A DNA stretch of 64,000 nucleotides from contig OZ251507.1 in the NCBI GenBank assembly GCA_965242895.1, positions 1 to 64,000 on the forward strand, given 5' to 3'. Source of the stretch: CATQHL01 sp965242895 (lineage in GTDB: Bacteria > Actinomycetota > Acidimicrobiia > Acidimicrobiales > CATQHL01). Shown in pieces: positions 33,007 through 42,647 of this stretch (the first letter of the stretch is position 1; each line of letters begins with the position of its first letter). The notes beneath the pieces were generated by a model, which did not search any database, was not told where the DNA came from, and saw only the letters and a program-made list of their open reading frames with translations. The position numbers were made by a program, and so were the translations under genes.

Positions 33007-33068
33007 AGCTTTAGCCACCAGCGAAGTTCGTCCTAACTGAAGCGCAACTGCGGGCAGAATTTGTTTAG

Positions 33069-34127
33069 CTACCAGGTGTTCGCTGCCAAATCGATAAGTT
33101 CTGGAGTTAGTTTCTCGTATCGATCGTCGCAAGCCTGAGCTAAAGCCGTGTGAACCACACGAATTACTTCACGCAGAGAACCTTTAAACCTTCCTTGATG
33201 CAATTCAAATAGGCGCTCTAACGCAGACTCTTCTAGGAAATCGATGAGTTCAGGAACTTCTGAAGGTTCTTCTGGAGACAAGTGAGCAATAATCCGAGAT
33301 CGGATGACTTTACCTAAAGCTTCTGCTGATGGGAGGATGGGAATTTCAAGACGATTCCCGATACTGCTCGGAAGACTTTCCTTCACAGACTCGTTGGCGA
33401 CATAGTTACTGTGTAAAGCCACAACAATTCCAGCAGGAAGCTCGCAGAAAACAGGTAAAACATCGTCAAAAAAGTTGAGTGCTAGTTTATAGTAATCTGT
33501 GTCGCTGCCTGGAGATCGGAACCATTTATCCGTGTCGTCGAAAATCAAGATTGGGGTGAGATCATCATTTATGATTGATGTCAGAAGTTGCACCACTACT
33601 TCAAGTGTCTCGTCAGCACTGCGATCTATTAGAAGATCAGAAGGTGCTTGACGTCTGACTTCTGCACGCATGCTCGGCCCCATCCAGGAAAACCCAAAGC
33701 TAACATCTAGGCGATTCTTCGGTGAAGATACTAACCGTTTTGATGATGCACTTTCGAGTGCACGCGAACGATCACTTTCCTTAAGATCTGAATTTCGCAC
33801 AAGAGTTTGAATAAGGCGACTCGCAACTGACTGAACGTTCGTAACCACATCTGCTGGTTCGGCAGAGACAGGAACAGGAATTGGGGCCACCTTGGGTACC
33901 GCTGGACCTAAAGTGTGTTCTATCAAACTCGACTTTCCGGAACCGGAGACTCCTATAATTGCTGTTCTTTCTGCGCGCTCAGCAGAACTTCTGAGAAATT
34001 TCTCATACGTCCCAGTTTCTAACAACTCATCAAATGGGACATGATAGACACCCAGATCATGCCGCATTGGGACATGATCAAAAGCATGGGCTTTGCGAAG
34101 TTGAAAAAGCAGATCAGAACTCATCAT
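33069..34127 (-). CDS. P-loop ATPase, second gene of an overlapping pair
   Basis: A 352-residue protein. Walker A is GVSGSGKSSLIEH (about residues 58-70) and Walker B LTPILIFDDTDKW (about 195). After the ATPase core, GRFKGSLREVIRVVHTALAQ resembles the lid helices of AAA+-type proteins. There is no membrane segment. Its start overlaps the end of the upstream ATPase gene by 14 bases, so the two are surely co-translated and probably form one complex. The family is not recognised. Given its place between two restriction systems, a defence or regulatory role is the leading guess. Confidence 0.75.
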   Translation of the reverse strand: MMSSDLLFQLRKAHAFDHVPMRHDLGVYHVPFDELLETGTYEKFLRSSAERAERTAIIGVSGSGKSSLIEHTLGPAVPKVAPIPVPVSAEPADVVTNVQSVASRLIQTLVRNSDLKESDRSRALESASSKRLVSSPKNRLDVSFGFSWMGPSMRAEVRRQAPSDLLIDRSADETLEVVVQLLTSIINDDLTPILIFDDTDKWFRSPGSDTDYYKLALNFFDDVLPVFCELPAGIVVALHSNYVANESVKESLPSSIGNRLEIPILPSAEALGKVIRSRIIAHLSPEEPSEVPELIDFLEESALERLFELHQGRFKGSLREVIRVVHTALAQACDDRYEKLTPELIDLAANTW

Positions 34128-35211
34128 CCTCCTTGTCAGGCAACTCTGCGTAAGTGAAGTTGGGAATGTAAAGCTTGCGAGGTCGACCTATACCACTTCT
34201 ATCCACAAAAGAATGTACTATACCCCAAGCTTCAAGTCGGTTAAGAACCTGGGTGGCACGCGCTCGAGTAACTCCAAGAGATTCATGTAACTCCTTGTCC
34301 GAAGCGCTTCGAGCTCCTTGCGACAGTAGGTGGCGGAGTGCGTTCATTTCTGTAGAACCGAGTTGGGCCGCAACCTCAACAAGTCGCTTCACAGCCTTGG
34401 TTTCTTCCGAATCCCGAAGCGCAACCATTCTGGTTTCTTCAAGAAGTCGACGAGGATTGCCGCCTCCTCGTTCGATTATTTCTTCCATTTCGGCTCGAAT
34501 CCTCTCAAGGACACCTGACCTTGCTGACCTTGTAGCAGCCAATCGGCGTTCCAACAGTTCACGAGACGATGCGCCGTCAAGAGGGCTCATGATTAATTCT
34601 GTGTCGAAAAAAGCATCTGCAGGAGGCTCGAGATATTCGCCGCGTTGTGATATGCGTCCGCAGACGATCCATTGAACCGGCATCTCCCATAACTCATCCC
34701 GGTGTCGGCCAAATAGCCTATGTACTAGTTCCGGCTTGTGCATGTTGTCGAGCACAATGACCGCTCCCGCTCCTTGAGTTTCTTGAAAAGCAGCGTTAGA
34801 AAGATCCCAGAGTTCAATGATTGGGTCGCTGTACCCGCCCTCTGTCAGTGTTTTCAGGTACCTGTCCCTATAGTCGGTGTAAGTTTTCTGAGAATCCGAA
34901 ATTGGGGAAGATGTCCATCTTCCTGCGATGGTTACGCTGATCGCATCCACAAGTTCTTCTAGGTTTGCAGCACGGTCACCGTTTACTAAATAGCAACGCG
35001 CGGGTACGCGCAGTTCTGCCCCCCATTCCTCAAACCAAGCTTGGTATTGTCGCATGAGCGAGGTAACACCTGCCCCCCTCTCAGCAAGAACGATGATATT
35101 GAAGCCGAGTTGGCACGCCTTTTTGAGGCGGTCCAGTTCGCTAATGCGATCAACGAATAGTTCCCTGTCGGCACTGGAACCGGTCAGTGGGCGTTGGCTT
35201 ATCTGCAACAT
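34114..35211 (-). CDS. AAA-type ATPase with C-terminal winged helix; atypical Walker A
   Basis: A 365-residue protein starting at ATG 35211. An N-terminal line LFVDRISELDRLKKACQ leads to a Walker A-like ERGAGVTSLMRQ (about residues 45-55) in which the usual lysine is replaced by valine. Walker B is AVIVLDNMHK (about 150). The C-terminal 90 residues form a winged helix (SDKELHESLGVTRARATQVL, NRLEAWGIVHSF) for DNA binding or oligomer sensing. The design recalls MNS/STAND-like NTPases that sense and switch. Without the Walker lysine it may bind but not hydrolyse nucleotide, with the neighbouring ATPase supplying activity. Confidence 0.75.
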   Translation of the reverse strand: MLQISQRPLTGSSADRELFVDRISELDRLKKACQLGFNIIVLAERGAGVTSLMRQYQAWFEEWGAELRVPARCYLVNGDRAANLEELVDAISVTIAGRWTSSPISDSQKTYTDYRDRYLKTLTEGGYSDPIIELWDLSNAAFQETQGAGAVIVLDNMHKPELVHRLFGRHRDELWEMPVQWIVCGRISQRGEYLEPPADAFFDTELIMSPLDGASSRELLERRLAATRSARSGVLERIRAEMEEIIERGGGNPRRLLEETRMVALRDSEETKAVKRLVEVAAQLGSTEMNALRHLLSQGARSASDKELHESLGVTRARATQVLNRLEAWGIVHSFVDRSGIGRPRKLYIPNFTYAELPDKEDDEF

Positions 35212-35267
35212 ATTTACTAATCATACAGTAAGTTTAGTTAGGAAACAAGTATTTCGCCAAACAATCG

Positions 35268-36080
35268 TTGAGCTCTTCGCAAAATCGTGGCCTGGCAACT
35301 CCCTCACCACCGCTTCGGCAGCGCCGAGCAGGGCGTGCGCCCGGCTTAACCTGCAAATCGGATCCTAGCAATACCCTCAACCCTGTGCCTGTGCAGTTTT
35401 CGCAGCCGAGTCCTTCGTATGACTGGTCGCTGACACTGCGCGGCGATCCAGCGGAAAACACTGGGGCGCTGCAGAGGGCGCTGGGGAAGATTCGCAAATC
35501 GGGAGGGGGGCGGTGCCAGATCTGGATACAGGAGGTCGCAGAGGAGCACGACCGCTGGATGGGGGAGTTGGGGTTTCAGCCTTACCGAGACCTCTGGCAG
35601 TTGCGGCGGGCGCTGCCGGCGCCTGCTTCGACGCTGCCGGTCAGGGCGTTCCGTCCTGAGGATGCAGAGGCGTTCCTGGAGGCCAACCGGCGGGCGTTTG
35701 CTTGGCATCCGGAGCAGGGCTCGCTCGACCCAAGCGATCTGGCGGCCGACCAGGCACAGCCTTGGTATGACCCGTCGGGCTTCCTCCTGCACGAACGCGA
35801 CGGGAGGCTCGCAGGGTTCTGCTGGACGAAAATCCACGCCGACGAGACCCCGCGCCTCGGCGAGATATACGCCATCGCCACCGACCCGGACTTCCAGGGT
35901 CTGGGCATCGGGCGCAGCCTAGTGCTGGCGGGGTTGGCGCATCTGCACTCCAAAGGGCTGAGTGTGGGAATGCTGTATGTGGAATCCGACAACAGCGCCG
36001 CCAACGCCCTCTACGAAAGGCTTGGCTTCGTCCGCCATAGCACCAACCGCGCCTACGAAGCCTCCATCACGCAGATTTGA
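35268..36080 (+). CDS. mshD: Mycothiol synthase-like GNAT acetyltransferase
   Basis: The C-terminal GNAT domain matches MshD, which acetylates Cys-GlcN-Ins in the last step of mycothiol synthesis: AFAWHPEQGSLDPSDLA, PWYDPSGFLLHERDGRLAGF, LGEIYAIATDPDFQGLGIGR (acetyl-CoA loop) and LYVESDNSAANALYERLGF. MshD normally has two GNAT lobes and about 300 residues. Here the first lobe is shortened to its last 70 residues (DWSLTLRGDPAENTG to RDLWQLRRALP). The TTG start at 35268 has no ribosome site; a GTG near 35385 is an alternative. Divergent from the ATPase pair. It implies an actinobacterium. Confidence 0.8.
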   Translation: MSSSQNRGLATPSPPLRQRRAGRAPGLTCKSDPSNTLNPVPVQFSQPSPSYDWSLTLRGDPAENTGALQRALGKIRKSGGGRCQIWIQEVAEEHDRWMGELGFQPYRDLWQLRRALPAPASTLPVRAFRPEDAEAFLEANRRAFAWHPEQGSLDPSDLAADQAQPWYDPSGFLLHERDGRLAGFCWTKIHADETPRLGEIYAIATDPDFQGLGIGRSLVLAGLAHLHSKGLSVGMLYVESDNSAANALYERLGFVRHSTNRAYEASITQI

Positions 36081-36107
36081 AGAGCAACTTAAAATCTTGC
36101 AAATTCG

Positions 36108-36157
36108 AAGCTAGACTTTACGATTTGCACAAGACAATAGCTAAGGAGGTCTAGCTT
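36108..36157 (+). promoter_or_regulatory. Inverted repeat enclosing a ribosome site before the type ISP-like gene
   Basis: AAGCTAGAC (36108-36116) pairs perfectly with GTCTAGCTT (36149-36157); the loop holds CTAAGGAG next to the right arm. A TTG at 36156 opens a 21-codon frame ending at TGA 36219-36221 (LRPKLPSKFVLIPQSHLLGS plus S). This could be a leader peptide or RNA switch for the big enzyme, or a protein-binding operator. Confidence 0.4.
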
Positions 36158-36242
36158 GCGACCGAAATTGCCATCAAAGTTTGTGCTCATACCACAGAGC
36201 CACCTGCTCGGTTCCTCCTGATTCTCGAGCAAGGATCAAAAC

Positions 36243-39200
36243 ATGCCCTCACACCAAGCTCGACTAAATAACAGAGAGTTAACTAGTTCAGGGCCATCTG
36301 AAACCACAGATTACGGTTTGGTGGTCAAAATGATCGCCGACCTGCCCACGAGAAAGGCCCAAGGCTCTAGGTGGGAAGACATCATCGTTGCTTTTTTAAC
36401 CTCCGACCCGCTTTATCGCAAGCGGTTTGCCGAAGTGCACCTCTGGAAAGACTGGGCAGCCGGAAGGACTGAATCTAAGCAAGACAAGGGCATAGACATC
36501 GTGGCTGTCCGCTATGACGGTGGTCTATGTGCTGTCCAATGCAAGTTCAAAAGCGATTCGACAAAAAAGTTGGGGAAGGGCGATGTGGATAGTTTTATCG
36601 CAAATGCCTCACCCTCAAAATACGAGGACAGAATCGTTGCATTTTCTGGGTTTGGTGTCTCAAGAAACCTTGAACAGCAACTCTTGGACAACGATGTGCA
36701 GCTGTTGGCTGGGATGGTGTTGTCGCAGGCAAATGTGTCCTGGGGAGAACTTGCTACAGCTGGCAAAGGAATGCTAGTCCGCAAGCCATTAAAAAAGATT
36801 CGTGATTATCAGCGCGAAGCAATCGAGAAATTGAAAGAGGAACTCAATATTCGAAAAAACCAGAAAGCAACCCTGGTAATGGCATGCGGGTCAGGCAAAA
36901 CCTATACATCTCAGATAGCAACAGAAGAACTGGCTGGCGGGGGTAAGCGCGTACTCTACGCGGTTCCGTCTTTGGCATTGATGGCTCAGACCATAAGAGC
37001 ATGGTGCGAAGAGGAAGACTTTGAAGGCAGGGGAGTAAAACTTGCTGTGATTCCCGTGTGTTCAGATACTCAAGTGGGAAAAGCTGGTGGCTCGGGGCAG
37101 CGTCGAGCGGCAGATTTAGCTCAACTTGAAATCCCGCCAACCACAGATTCGCAAGAAATAATGCAGCAGATGGCAGTATCGCTTGACCACCAAACAATGC
37201 TGGTGCTGTTTTCCACATACCAGAGCCTTCCTCAAGTACTAGAAGCTCAAAAGTTGGGAGCACCAGACTTCGATTTCGGATTTATGGACGAGGCTCATCG
37301 GACCACAGGCGTCGAGAAAGACAACAACAGTCACACCGACCTAGAGGGAAATATTGGGCCGTTCCAGTTGGCTCACGAGTCAATTAAAATCAACAAAAGA
37401 GTGTACATGACCGCCACTCCAAAAGTCTTCACTGAAGCCGCCAAAGTCCGCAAAAAGCAAGAAGAGAAGTCCATCTGGAGCATGGATGATCTCAATGTTT
37501 ACGGTGAGCAGTGCTATCGGTTGTCTTTTGGAAAAGCCATAAGTAAGAACATTCTTTCTGATTACAAAGTGGTACTGTCTCAATCCCCCTCAGGCCTTTG
37601 CCAGGATGTGTTACACAAGTTCGCCCACACCGACTCAGCCAAGGAACTCACAGAGCATTCAGCGAAAATGCTCACCGAAGGCACGGTCGCTCAAATGATT
37701 GGCCTCTACAACACTCTCAGAGGAAATCGACATGACACCGCAGGCTGGCAACCACTGGCTAAAACTATTGTCTATACCACAAGAAAAATAGACAGTAAGC
37801 GGTTCGCCAATGTATTTCCCATCTTTGCAGAATATCTGGATTCGCTAGCAGACAATGAAGACGAGCCGACTATAACAGCTCAGCATGTAGACGGCACTAT
37901 GGGAGCAAATGAGCGAGCAGAGAAATTGCACTGGCTGGACAGTGCCCGTCAAGACGGAGAAATTCGACTTCTCTCTAACGCCAAAGTCCTCTCGGAAGGT
38001 GTGGACGTTCCCAGCCTTGATGCTCTGTGTTTCCTGCAACCCAAAGGCTCAGAAATAGACATTGTTCAGTCAGTCGGCAGAGTAATGCGAAAAGTGGAGC
38101 ACAAAAACTTTGGCTACATTATCTTGCCTCTGATTTTGCCTGACACAACTAAAGATTTTGGCAAATACATTCGCGGCGACGATTTCTGGAAAACAACATG
38201 GGCAGTGCTGAGGGCTTTGCGTTCTCACGATGAACGCTTTGCCAGAGAACTTGGAATTATCGGATTAGAGGGCTACAGATTGCCTGCTAATATGGTCTGC
38301 ACTACGACTCAAGATGACCTTTCATCAAAAGTGATCGGTTTCGGAGAAAATCTTGGCGACACATCGGGCAGTGTGTCTGTTTCCCAAAATCGGGCAAAGG
38401 AAGACAAAGATGACGGAGAGGGGAAAGAAGTAGTAGATGCCTCAGGTCTCTGGGAGACTCCGGAAGGTAAAGCCCCGGAATTTTCTAGTACCCAAAATGG
38501 GCAAAATGGGCAAAACTTACAGTTCGATCACAGCGGCAAACCTGTTACAACCACACCAATTGAAGTGTTTGAAACTCTGCCCCTTCCTCTAGGAGAACTC
38601 TTAGAAACTCAGCTAGATGAAGCTGTCTCCTACATTCTTAAAAATATTGCCTCAACAACCTTGGAAAAAGTGGGCGACCGCCACTACTGGAACACTTGGT
38701 CCCGAGATGCTCACACCGCCTACGAAACGATCCACCAACGCCTTGTCAACTTACATGAAAAAGAAATGGTGGTACGGATTCTCATTGACAAAACAGCCGA
38801 AGGGTTATATGCCACACTTGGGACCAGAGCGACTTCGCATGAAGTTATAAGTATGCTAGCCCAGTTTATTGTAATGAAGCCAGTGTTCAACGCTATGTTC
38901 GGGTCGCCCCAATATTTTGAGGACAGCCCCATCTCATCAGCAATGGCTGAACTTGTTGAAGGACTGAGTATATACAGACTGGAGAACGAAGCCGCAAACC
39001 TAGAAAATTTTTATCAGTCGGTCATCGAGAGCGCAGAAGCTATAGATCGGCCCAAAGACCGCCAAGACCTTATCAAACATCTTTATCAGGATTTTATTCG
39101 TAAAGCATTCCCCAATGAAGCAAGAAAATACGGCGTAATTTATACCCCAATTGAGATTGTAGATTTTATTTTGCGCAGTGTGGACTGGAGTTTAAAGGAA

Positions 39201-41699
39201 ATACTAGGCGTCCCTGACGGAATTGCCTCAGAAAATGTAGAAGTTTTAGACCCATTCTCGGGCACCGGCACTTTTTTGGTAAGACTTGTCCAAAATGAAC
39301 AACTACTTCCAGATGCCAAATTAGAACATAAATTTCGCCACAACCTTCACTCCACAGAAATTATGGCTCTACCCTACTGGGCAACAGAAGTCAATTTAGA
39401 ACAAGCATATCAGACTAGGAAACCAGGGAAGTATGTACCATACGAAAATGGAGTGCTAGCAGACACGTTCACAATGTCACTACCAGTTCAAAAGCAAACC
39501 AAACTCAACTTCCCCTCCGAAGCCACCAAAGAAAACTACGACCGAGCTATCCGACAAGATGAAAAGAAGATTACTGTCATTGTTGGCAATCCGCCATGGC
39601 AAGCAGCAATAGAGGCAGGAGAGTCTGCTAAACCAGCTAAAGCTTGGCCTTACATTGCCCAGAGAGTAACAGAGACATTTGGTGCAGCTGCTACGGATGC
39701 GAAAAAGATAGCAATGTATGACACGTATATTCTTGCCTTGCGATGGGCATCAGACAGAATCAATGGTAAAGGTGTGATAGGTTTCGTCACAAATAATGGA
39801 TGGTTGACTAGTAGTTCAGGTTCAGGTATTCGAAGGGTAATTGAAGAGGAATTTGATCATGCGTATGTCACCAATTTACGGGGAAAATTGGTGACAGGAG
39901 ATGCTTCTAACGAACGAAAACGAGAAGGTGGGTCCGTTTTCCCAAATAAAGTTGGTACTCAGATAGTTATCCTTGTCAAATCCAGCGTCCCAACTGACTC
40001 CAGCAAAAGCGTTAAATATTGGGATATGGAACACCTAACAACGAATGAGAAACTGGCAAGATTAACTAGATGTGAAGGTTTGGTAGATTCTAGTGAAATT
40101 AACTGGCAAGTTGTCTCTGTTGATGATCGAGGTGACTGGATTGATCAAGGCAAGAGCGAATATCAAGAATTCGTATCAATCGGAAACCCGAAAACAAAGA
40201 AAAATTTTGAGGGAGATGCCATTTTCGGTTTGTATTCTAACGGTATTATCACTCAACAAGATCATCTTGCTATCTGCCCGAACAAGGAAATAGCAGTTGC
40301 TAGGGGCAAAGCAATGACTAATCTTTTTAATAGTAAGTTATCTCTGAATGTTACTGAACCTGACTTTGTTGATAAGGATGAAGCTAAGATTTTAAAGTGG
40401 AAATTGATGCCCGCTAAAAAGTTGGCTGCTAAGAAGCCTGCGATGTTTTCCAATAAAAATGTTGTTGAAATCATGTGTCGACCATTTCTGTCGCAATGGG
40501 TGATATGGCACAAGCACTTTAATTGGAGTCAATCCAGACTAAATGACATGTTTCCAGTTCAGTCTGAAATAAACCAAATTGCTGGACAAAGTGATCTGGA
40601 AAACCCTCCACCTGAGCCTAGCAAGGCTGCAGATGAGCCCCCCCCCCCCCCCCCCCCCGCCAGCGTGCGATTTGCATTGCAGGAGTCGGGCATTCAGTAT
40701 TCGACTGCCTTGCCACAGAACTGCCACCAGATTTGCACCTCAACAACGGGGCAACTCAGTGCTTCTCCAGATATCGAATCGTCTCAGAGAGCAATTTCTA
40801 TAGCAGGGGTTGGGACGACATCAGGGTTCAGGACGGTATGTCATCTATTGCCTCCAGATTTGAGTTCGCTGGAAAAAGCACAGTGTTTTCCGAGATATCG
40901 ACTGGAACAACCAAAAGAAAAGACGCTGGGAGGTGGCTTTGAGTCACCAGATGTTGAAAGCGTCAATGGGCCGCTTCACGGACGACCTGCAGGAGATGGG
41001 CGCGTCTGGGTGGACAACATTTTGGATTCCACTTTACTGCTTTTCAGAAAGCACTATCAGGATACGATGATCGTTAAGGAAGATGTCTTTAACTACTGCT
41101 ACGGCATCTTACATTCTGATGGGTACCGCACAAAATACAAGAACGATGTGAAGAAAGAATTAGCCCGAATTCCGTTCGCAGCCGACTTCTGGACATTCAG
41201 TAGAATTGGCAAGCAGTTAGCAGACTTACACTGTGGCTATGACAAACTGGATGGGTGGGAGTACGACAAACTACGCTGGAAGATGAGTGCGAAAGCGCAG
41301 GATTATCTACGAAAAGTTGAAGTAGATGACACTTCAAACTTACCAGAGATTCTAGACAGAAGTGAAAACCGCAAGAAGTTCCTCAACCCCCTCTACTGCC
41401 CTAAGAAGATGCAGTGGTCCGACAATGGAGCCACACTCAGGGTTAACGAGCACATCACAATCGGCAAAATCCCACCAGGTGCTCACACCTACCGTCTAGC
41501 AGGAAAAAGTCCTATTCAAATCTTTGTTTCAGAATACTACCCCAAGAAACACAAAGAAACAGGTATCGTAAACGACCGCAATCTTCTATTCAAGGACGCT
41601 CCTCACCAATTACTTCTCCGTATCCGCCAACTAATCCAATTAGGAGTGGAAACCACTGACCTCCTATCTCAACTCCCAGAAGAATTCGAAACTCAGTAG
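36243..41699 (+). CDS. Type ISP-like single-chain restriction-modification enzyme, phase-variable, in frame here
   Basis: An 1818-residue protein starting at ATG 36243 with AAGGA upstream. Domain order: Mrr-like nuclease (KGIDIVAVRYDGGLCAVQCK, residues about 82-100), helicase (ACGSGKTYTS, about 215; MDEAHRTTG, about 348; SVGRVMRKVEH), coupler region, gamma-class adenine methylase (VLDPFSGTGTFLVRL, about 1000; NPPWQ, about 1115), then a target-recognition part. This is the layout of LlaGI/LlaBIII-type enzymes, which are usually about 1,600 residues. A C21 tract codes Pro7 at residues 1466-1472, inside the C-terminal part. Downstream AGVGTTSGF, KAQCFPRYR, VDNILDSTL and RKHYQD match family members, so the frame is correct with 21 C. 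Other tract lengths would remove the last 350 residues. Confidence 0.9.
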   Translation: MPSHQARLNNRELTSSGPSETTDYGLVVKMIADLPTRKAQGSRWEDIIVAFLTSDPLYRKRFAEVHLWKDWAAGRTESKQDKGIDIVAVRYDGGLCAVQCKFKSDSTKKLGKGDVDSFIANASPSKYEDRIVAFSGFGVSRNLEQQLLDNDVQLLAGMVLSQANVSWGELATAGKGMLVRKPLKKIRDYQREAIEKLKEELNIRKNQKATLVMACGSGKTYTSQIATEELAGGGKRVLYAVPSLALMAQTIRAWCEEEDFEGRGVKLAVIPVCSDTQVGKAGGSGQRRAADLAQLEIPPTTDSQEIMQQMAVSLDHQTMLVLFSTYQSLPQVLEAQKLGAPDFDFGFMDEAHRTTGVEKDNNSHTDLEGNIGPFQLAHESIKINKRVYMTATPKVFTEAAKVRKKQEEKSIWSMDDLNVYGEQCYRLSFGKAISKNILSDYKVVLSQSPSGLCQDVLHKFAHTDSAKELTEHSAKMLTEGTVAQMIGLYNTLRGNRHDTAGWQPLAKTIVYTTRKIDSKRFANVFPIFAEYLDSLADNEDEPTITAQHVDGTMGANERAEKLHWLDSARQDGEIRLLSNAKVLSEGVDVPSLDALCFLQPKGSEIDIVQSVGRVMRKVEHKNFGYIILPLILPDTTKDFGKYIRGDDFWKTTWAVLRALRSHDERFARELGIIGLEGYRLPANMVCTTTQDDLSSKVIGFGENLGDTSGSVSVSQNRAKEDKDDGEGKEVVDASGLWETPEGKAPEFSSTQNGQNGQNLQFDHSGKPVTTTPIEVFETLPLPLGELLETQLDEAVSYILKNIASTTLEKVGDRHYWNTWSRDAHTAYETIHQRLVNLHEKEMVVRILIDKTAEGLYATLGTRATSHEVISMLAQFIVMKPVFNAMFGSPQYFEDSPISSAMAELVEGLSIYRLENEAANLENFYQSVIESAEAIDRPKDRQDLIKHLYQDFIRKAFPNEARKYGVIYTPIEIVDFILRSVDWSLKEILGVPDGIASENVEVLDPFSGTGTFLVRLVQNEQLLPDAKLEHKFRHNLHSTEIMALPYWATEVNLEQAYQTRKPGKYVPYENGVLADTFTMSLPVQKQTKLNFPSEATKENYDRAIRQDEKKITVIVGNPPWQAAIEAGESAKPAKAWPYIAQRVTETFGAAATDAKKIAMYDTYILALRWASDRINGKGVIGFVTNNGWLTSSSGSGIRRVIEEEFDHAYVTNLRGKLVTGDASNERKREGGSVFPNKVGTQIVILVKSSVPTDSSKSVKYWDMEHLTTNEKLARLTRCEGLVDSSEINWQVVSVDDRGDWIDQGKSEYQEFVSIGNPKTKKNFEGDAIFGLYSNGIITQQDHLAICPNKEIAVARGKAMTNLFNSKLSLNVTEPDFVDKDEAKILKWKLMPAKKLAAKKPAMFSNKNVVEIMCRPFLSQWVIWHKHFNWSQSRLNDMFPVQSEINQIAGQSDLENPPPEPSKAADEPPPPPPPASVRFALQESGIQYSTALPQNCHQICTSTTGQLSASPDIESSQRAISIAGVGTTSGFRTVCHLLPPDLSSLEKAQCFPRYRLEQPKEKTLGGGFESPDVESVNGPLHGRPAGDGRVWVDNILDSTLLLFRKHYQDTMIVKEDVFNYCYGILHSDGYRTKYKNDVKKELARIPFAADFWTFSRIGKQLADLHCGYDKLDGWEYDKLRWKMSAKAQDYLRKVEVDDTSNLPEILDRSENRKKFLNPLYCPKKMQWSDNGATLRVNEHITIGKIPPGAHTYRLAGKSPIQIFVSEYYPKKHKETGIVNDRNLLFKDAPHQLLLRIRQLIQLGVETTDLLSQLPEEFETQ
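40638..40658. repeat. C21 tract inside the type ISP-like gene
   Basis: Twenty-one C bases giving seven prolines in frame. Conserved family sequence is present on both sides in the same frame, so this allele is on. A change not divisible by three would truncate the recognition region. Confidence 0.9.
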
Positions 41700-41787
41700 T
41701 TGGAAGAAGCCTGCTATTACGTCGGCCAGACCAAAGGCGACCTCAAAACCTCGGACGGCGCCGCTTTTCTTTCTAGCATTCCTGCCC

Positions 41788-42645
41788 ATGATCAGCTCTG
41801 CCTGCTCGTCGGGCAACGCAGAAGAGGGCTCGGGGGGGGAAAGCCCGGGGGCTGAAGCAGTCGAAAGCGGAGGCGCTGCTTCGTTCGAGAGCGGCGCCGC
41901 CGCTCTGGTTGAGTGGGGTTATTCCGGTGCGGTTGCCCCTGCGAACTGGGGCAGTCTCTCGTCGGAATTCTCGCAGTGCTCCCTGGGCAAAGAGCAGTCG
42001 CCCGTCGACATCGCCGACGCCGCGGAAGGGGAACCAGCGGAGATCGCCTTCAACTACGCAGACGACGGGGAGCGCCTCGTCAACACCGGCCTGTCTGTCA
42101 GGCTCGAGCACGCCGGCGAAAGCCGAATGCGGCTCGGTGAGCGCGAGTTCACGCTGCTTCAGACCCACTCCCACAACCCCAGCGAACACACCGTGGACGG
42201 CCAGAGCTTCCCCCTAGAGGTTCACCTAGTGCATCAGGGCGCGGCGGGCGAACTCGCTGTGGTGAGCGTCCTTTTCCGCCTTGGAGCGCCCAACCCTGCC
42301 ATCCAGTCGATGATCGACGCTGCTCCGCAGGAAGGCGGGTCGGATACCCAGCTGTCTGCCCCGATGACCTCTGCCGGCTTCCTCCCCGCCGACATCTCCT
42401 ACTACACCTACATGGGCTCCCTCACCACGCCGCCCTGCACCGAAGGCGTGGAATGGATAGTGATGACGGAAACCTTGGAAGTCTCGAAGGAGCAGGTAGA
42501 CCAACTCTCGGCGCTCACCGGCAGCGCCCCCATCAACCGCCCAGTGCAGCCCCTCGGCGACCGCAGCATCACGTTGCGGTGCGTTGCTCTCCCAGCGCAA
42601 CCCCCCGGCGACCGCAGCAGCACACTGCGGTGCACCTGCTGCTGA
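41788..42645 (+). CDS. Alpha-class carbonic anhydrase, exported
   Basis: Catalyses CO2/bicarbonate interconversion, outside the cytoplasm in this class. Zinc ligands are visible in QTHSHNPSEHT (His-x-His) and FPLEVHLVHQG; ANWGSL, CSLGKEQSPVDI, MGSLTTPPCTEGV and INRPVQPLGDR are family signatures. The N-terminus MISSACSSG ends in a lipobox-like ISSAC. The frame continues upstream of ATG 41788 with hydrophobic LFFLAFLP and basic residues, suggesting that a fuller signal peptide begins at a non-ATG codon. The C-terminus repeats QP-x-GDRS-x-TLRC, an apparent duplication of the usual end. A G14 run follows the stop. It is unrelated to restriction genes and marks an ordinary gene inside the island. 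Confidence 0.85.
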   Translation: MISSACSSGNAEEGSGGESPGAEAVESGGAASFESGAAALVEWGYSGAVAPANWGSLSSEFSQCSLGKEQSPVDIADAAEGEPAEIAFNYADDGERLVNTGLSVRLEHAGESRMRLGEREFTLLQTHSHNPSEHTVDGQSFPLEVHLVHQGAAGELAVVSVLFRLGAPNPAIQSMIDAAPQEGGSDTQLSAPMTSAGFLPADISYYTYMGSLTTPPCTEGVEWIVMTETLEVSKEQVDQLSALTGSAPINRPVQPLGDRSITLRCVALPAQPPGDRSSTLRCTCC

Positions 42646-42647
42646 GC

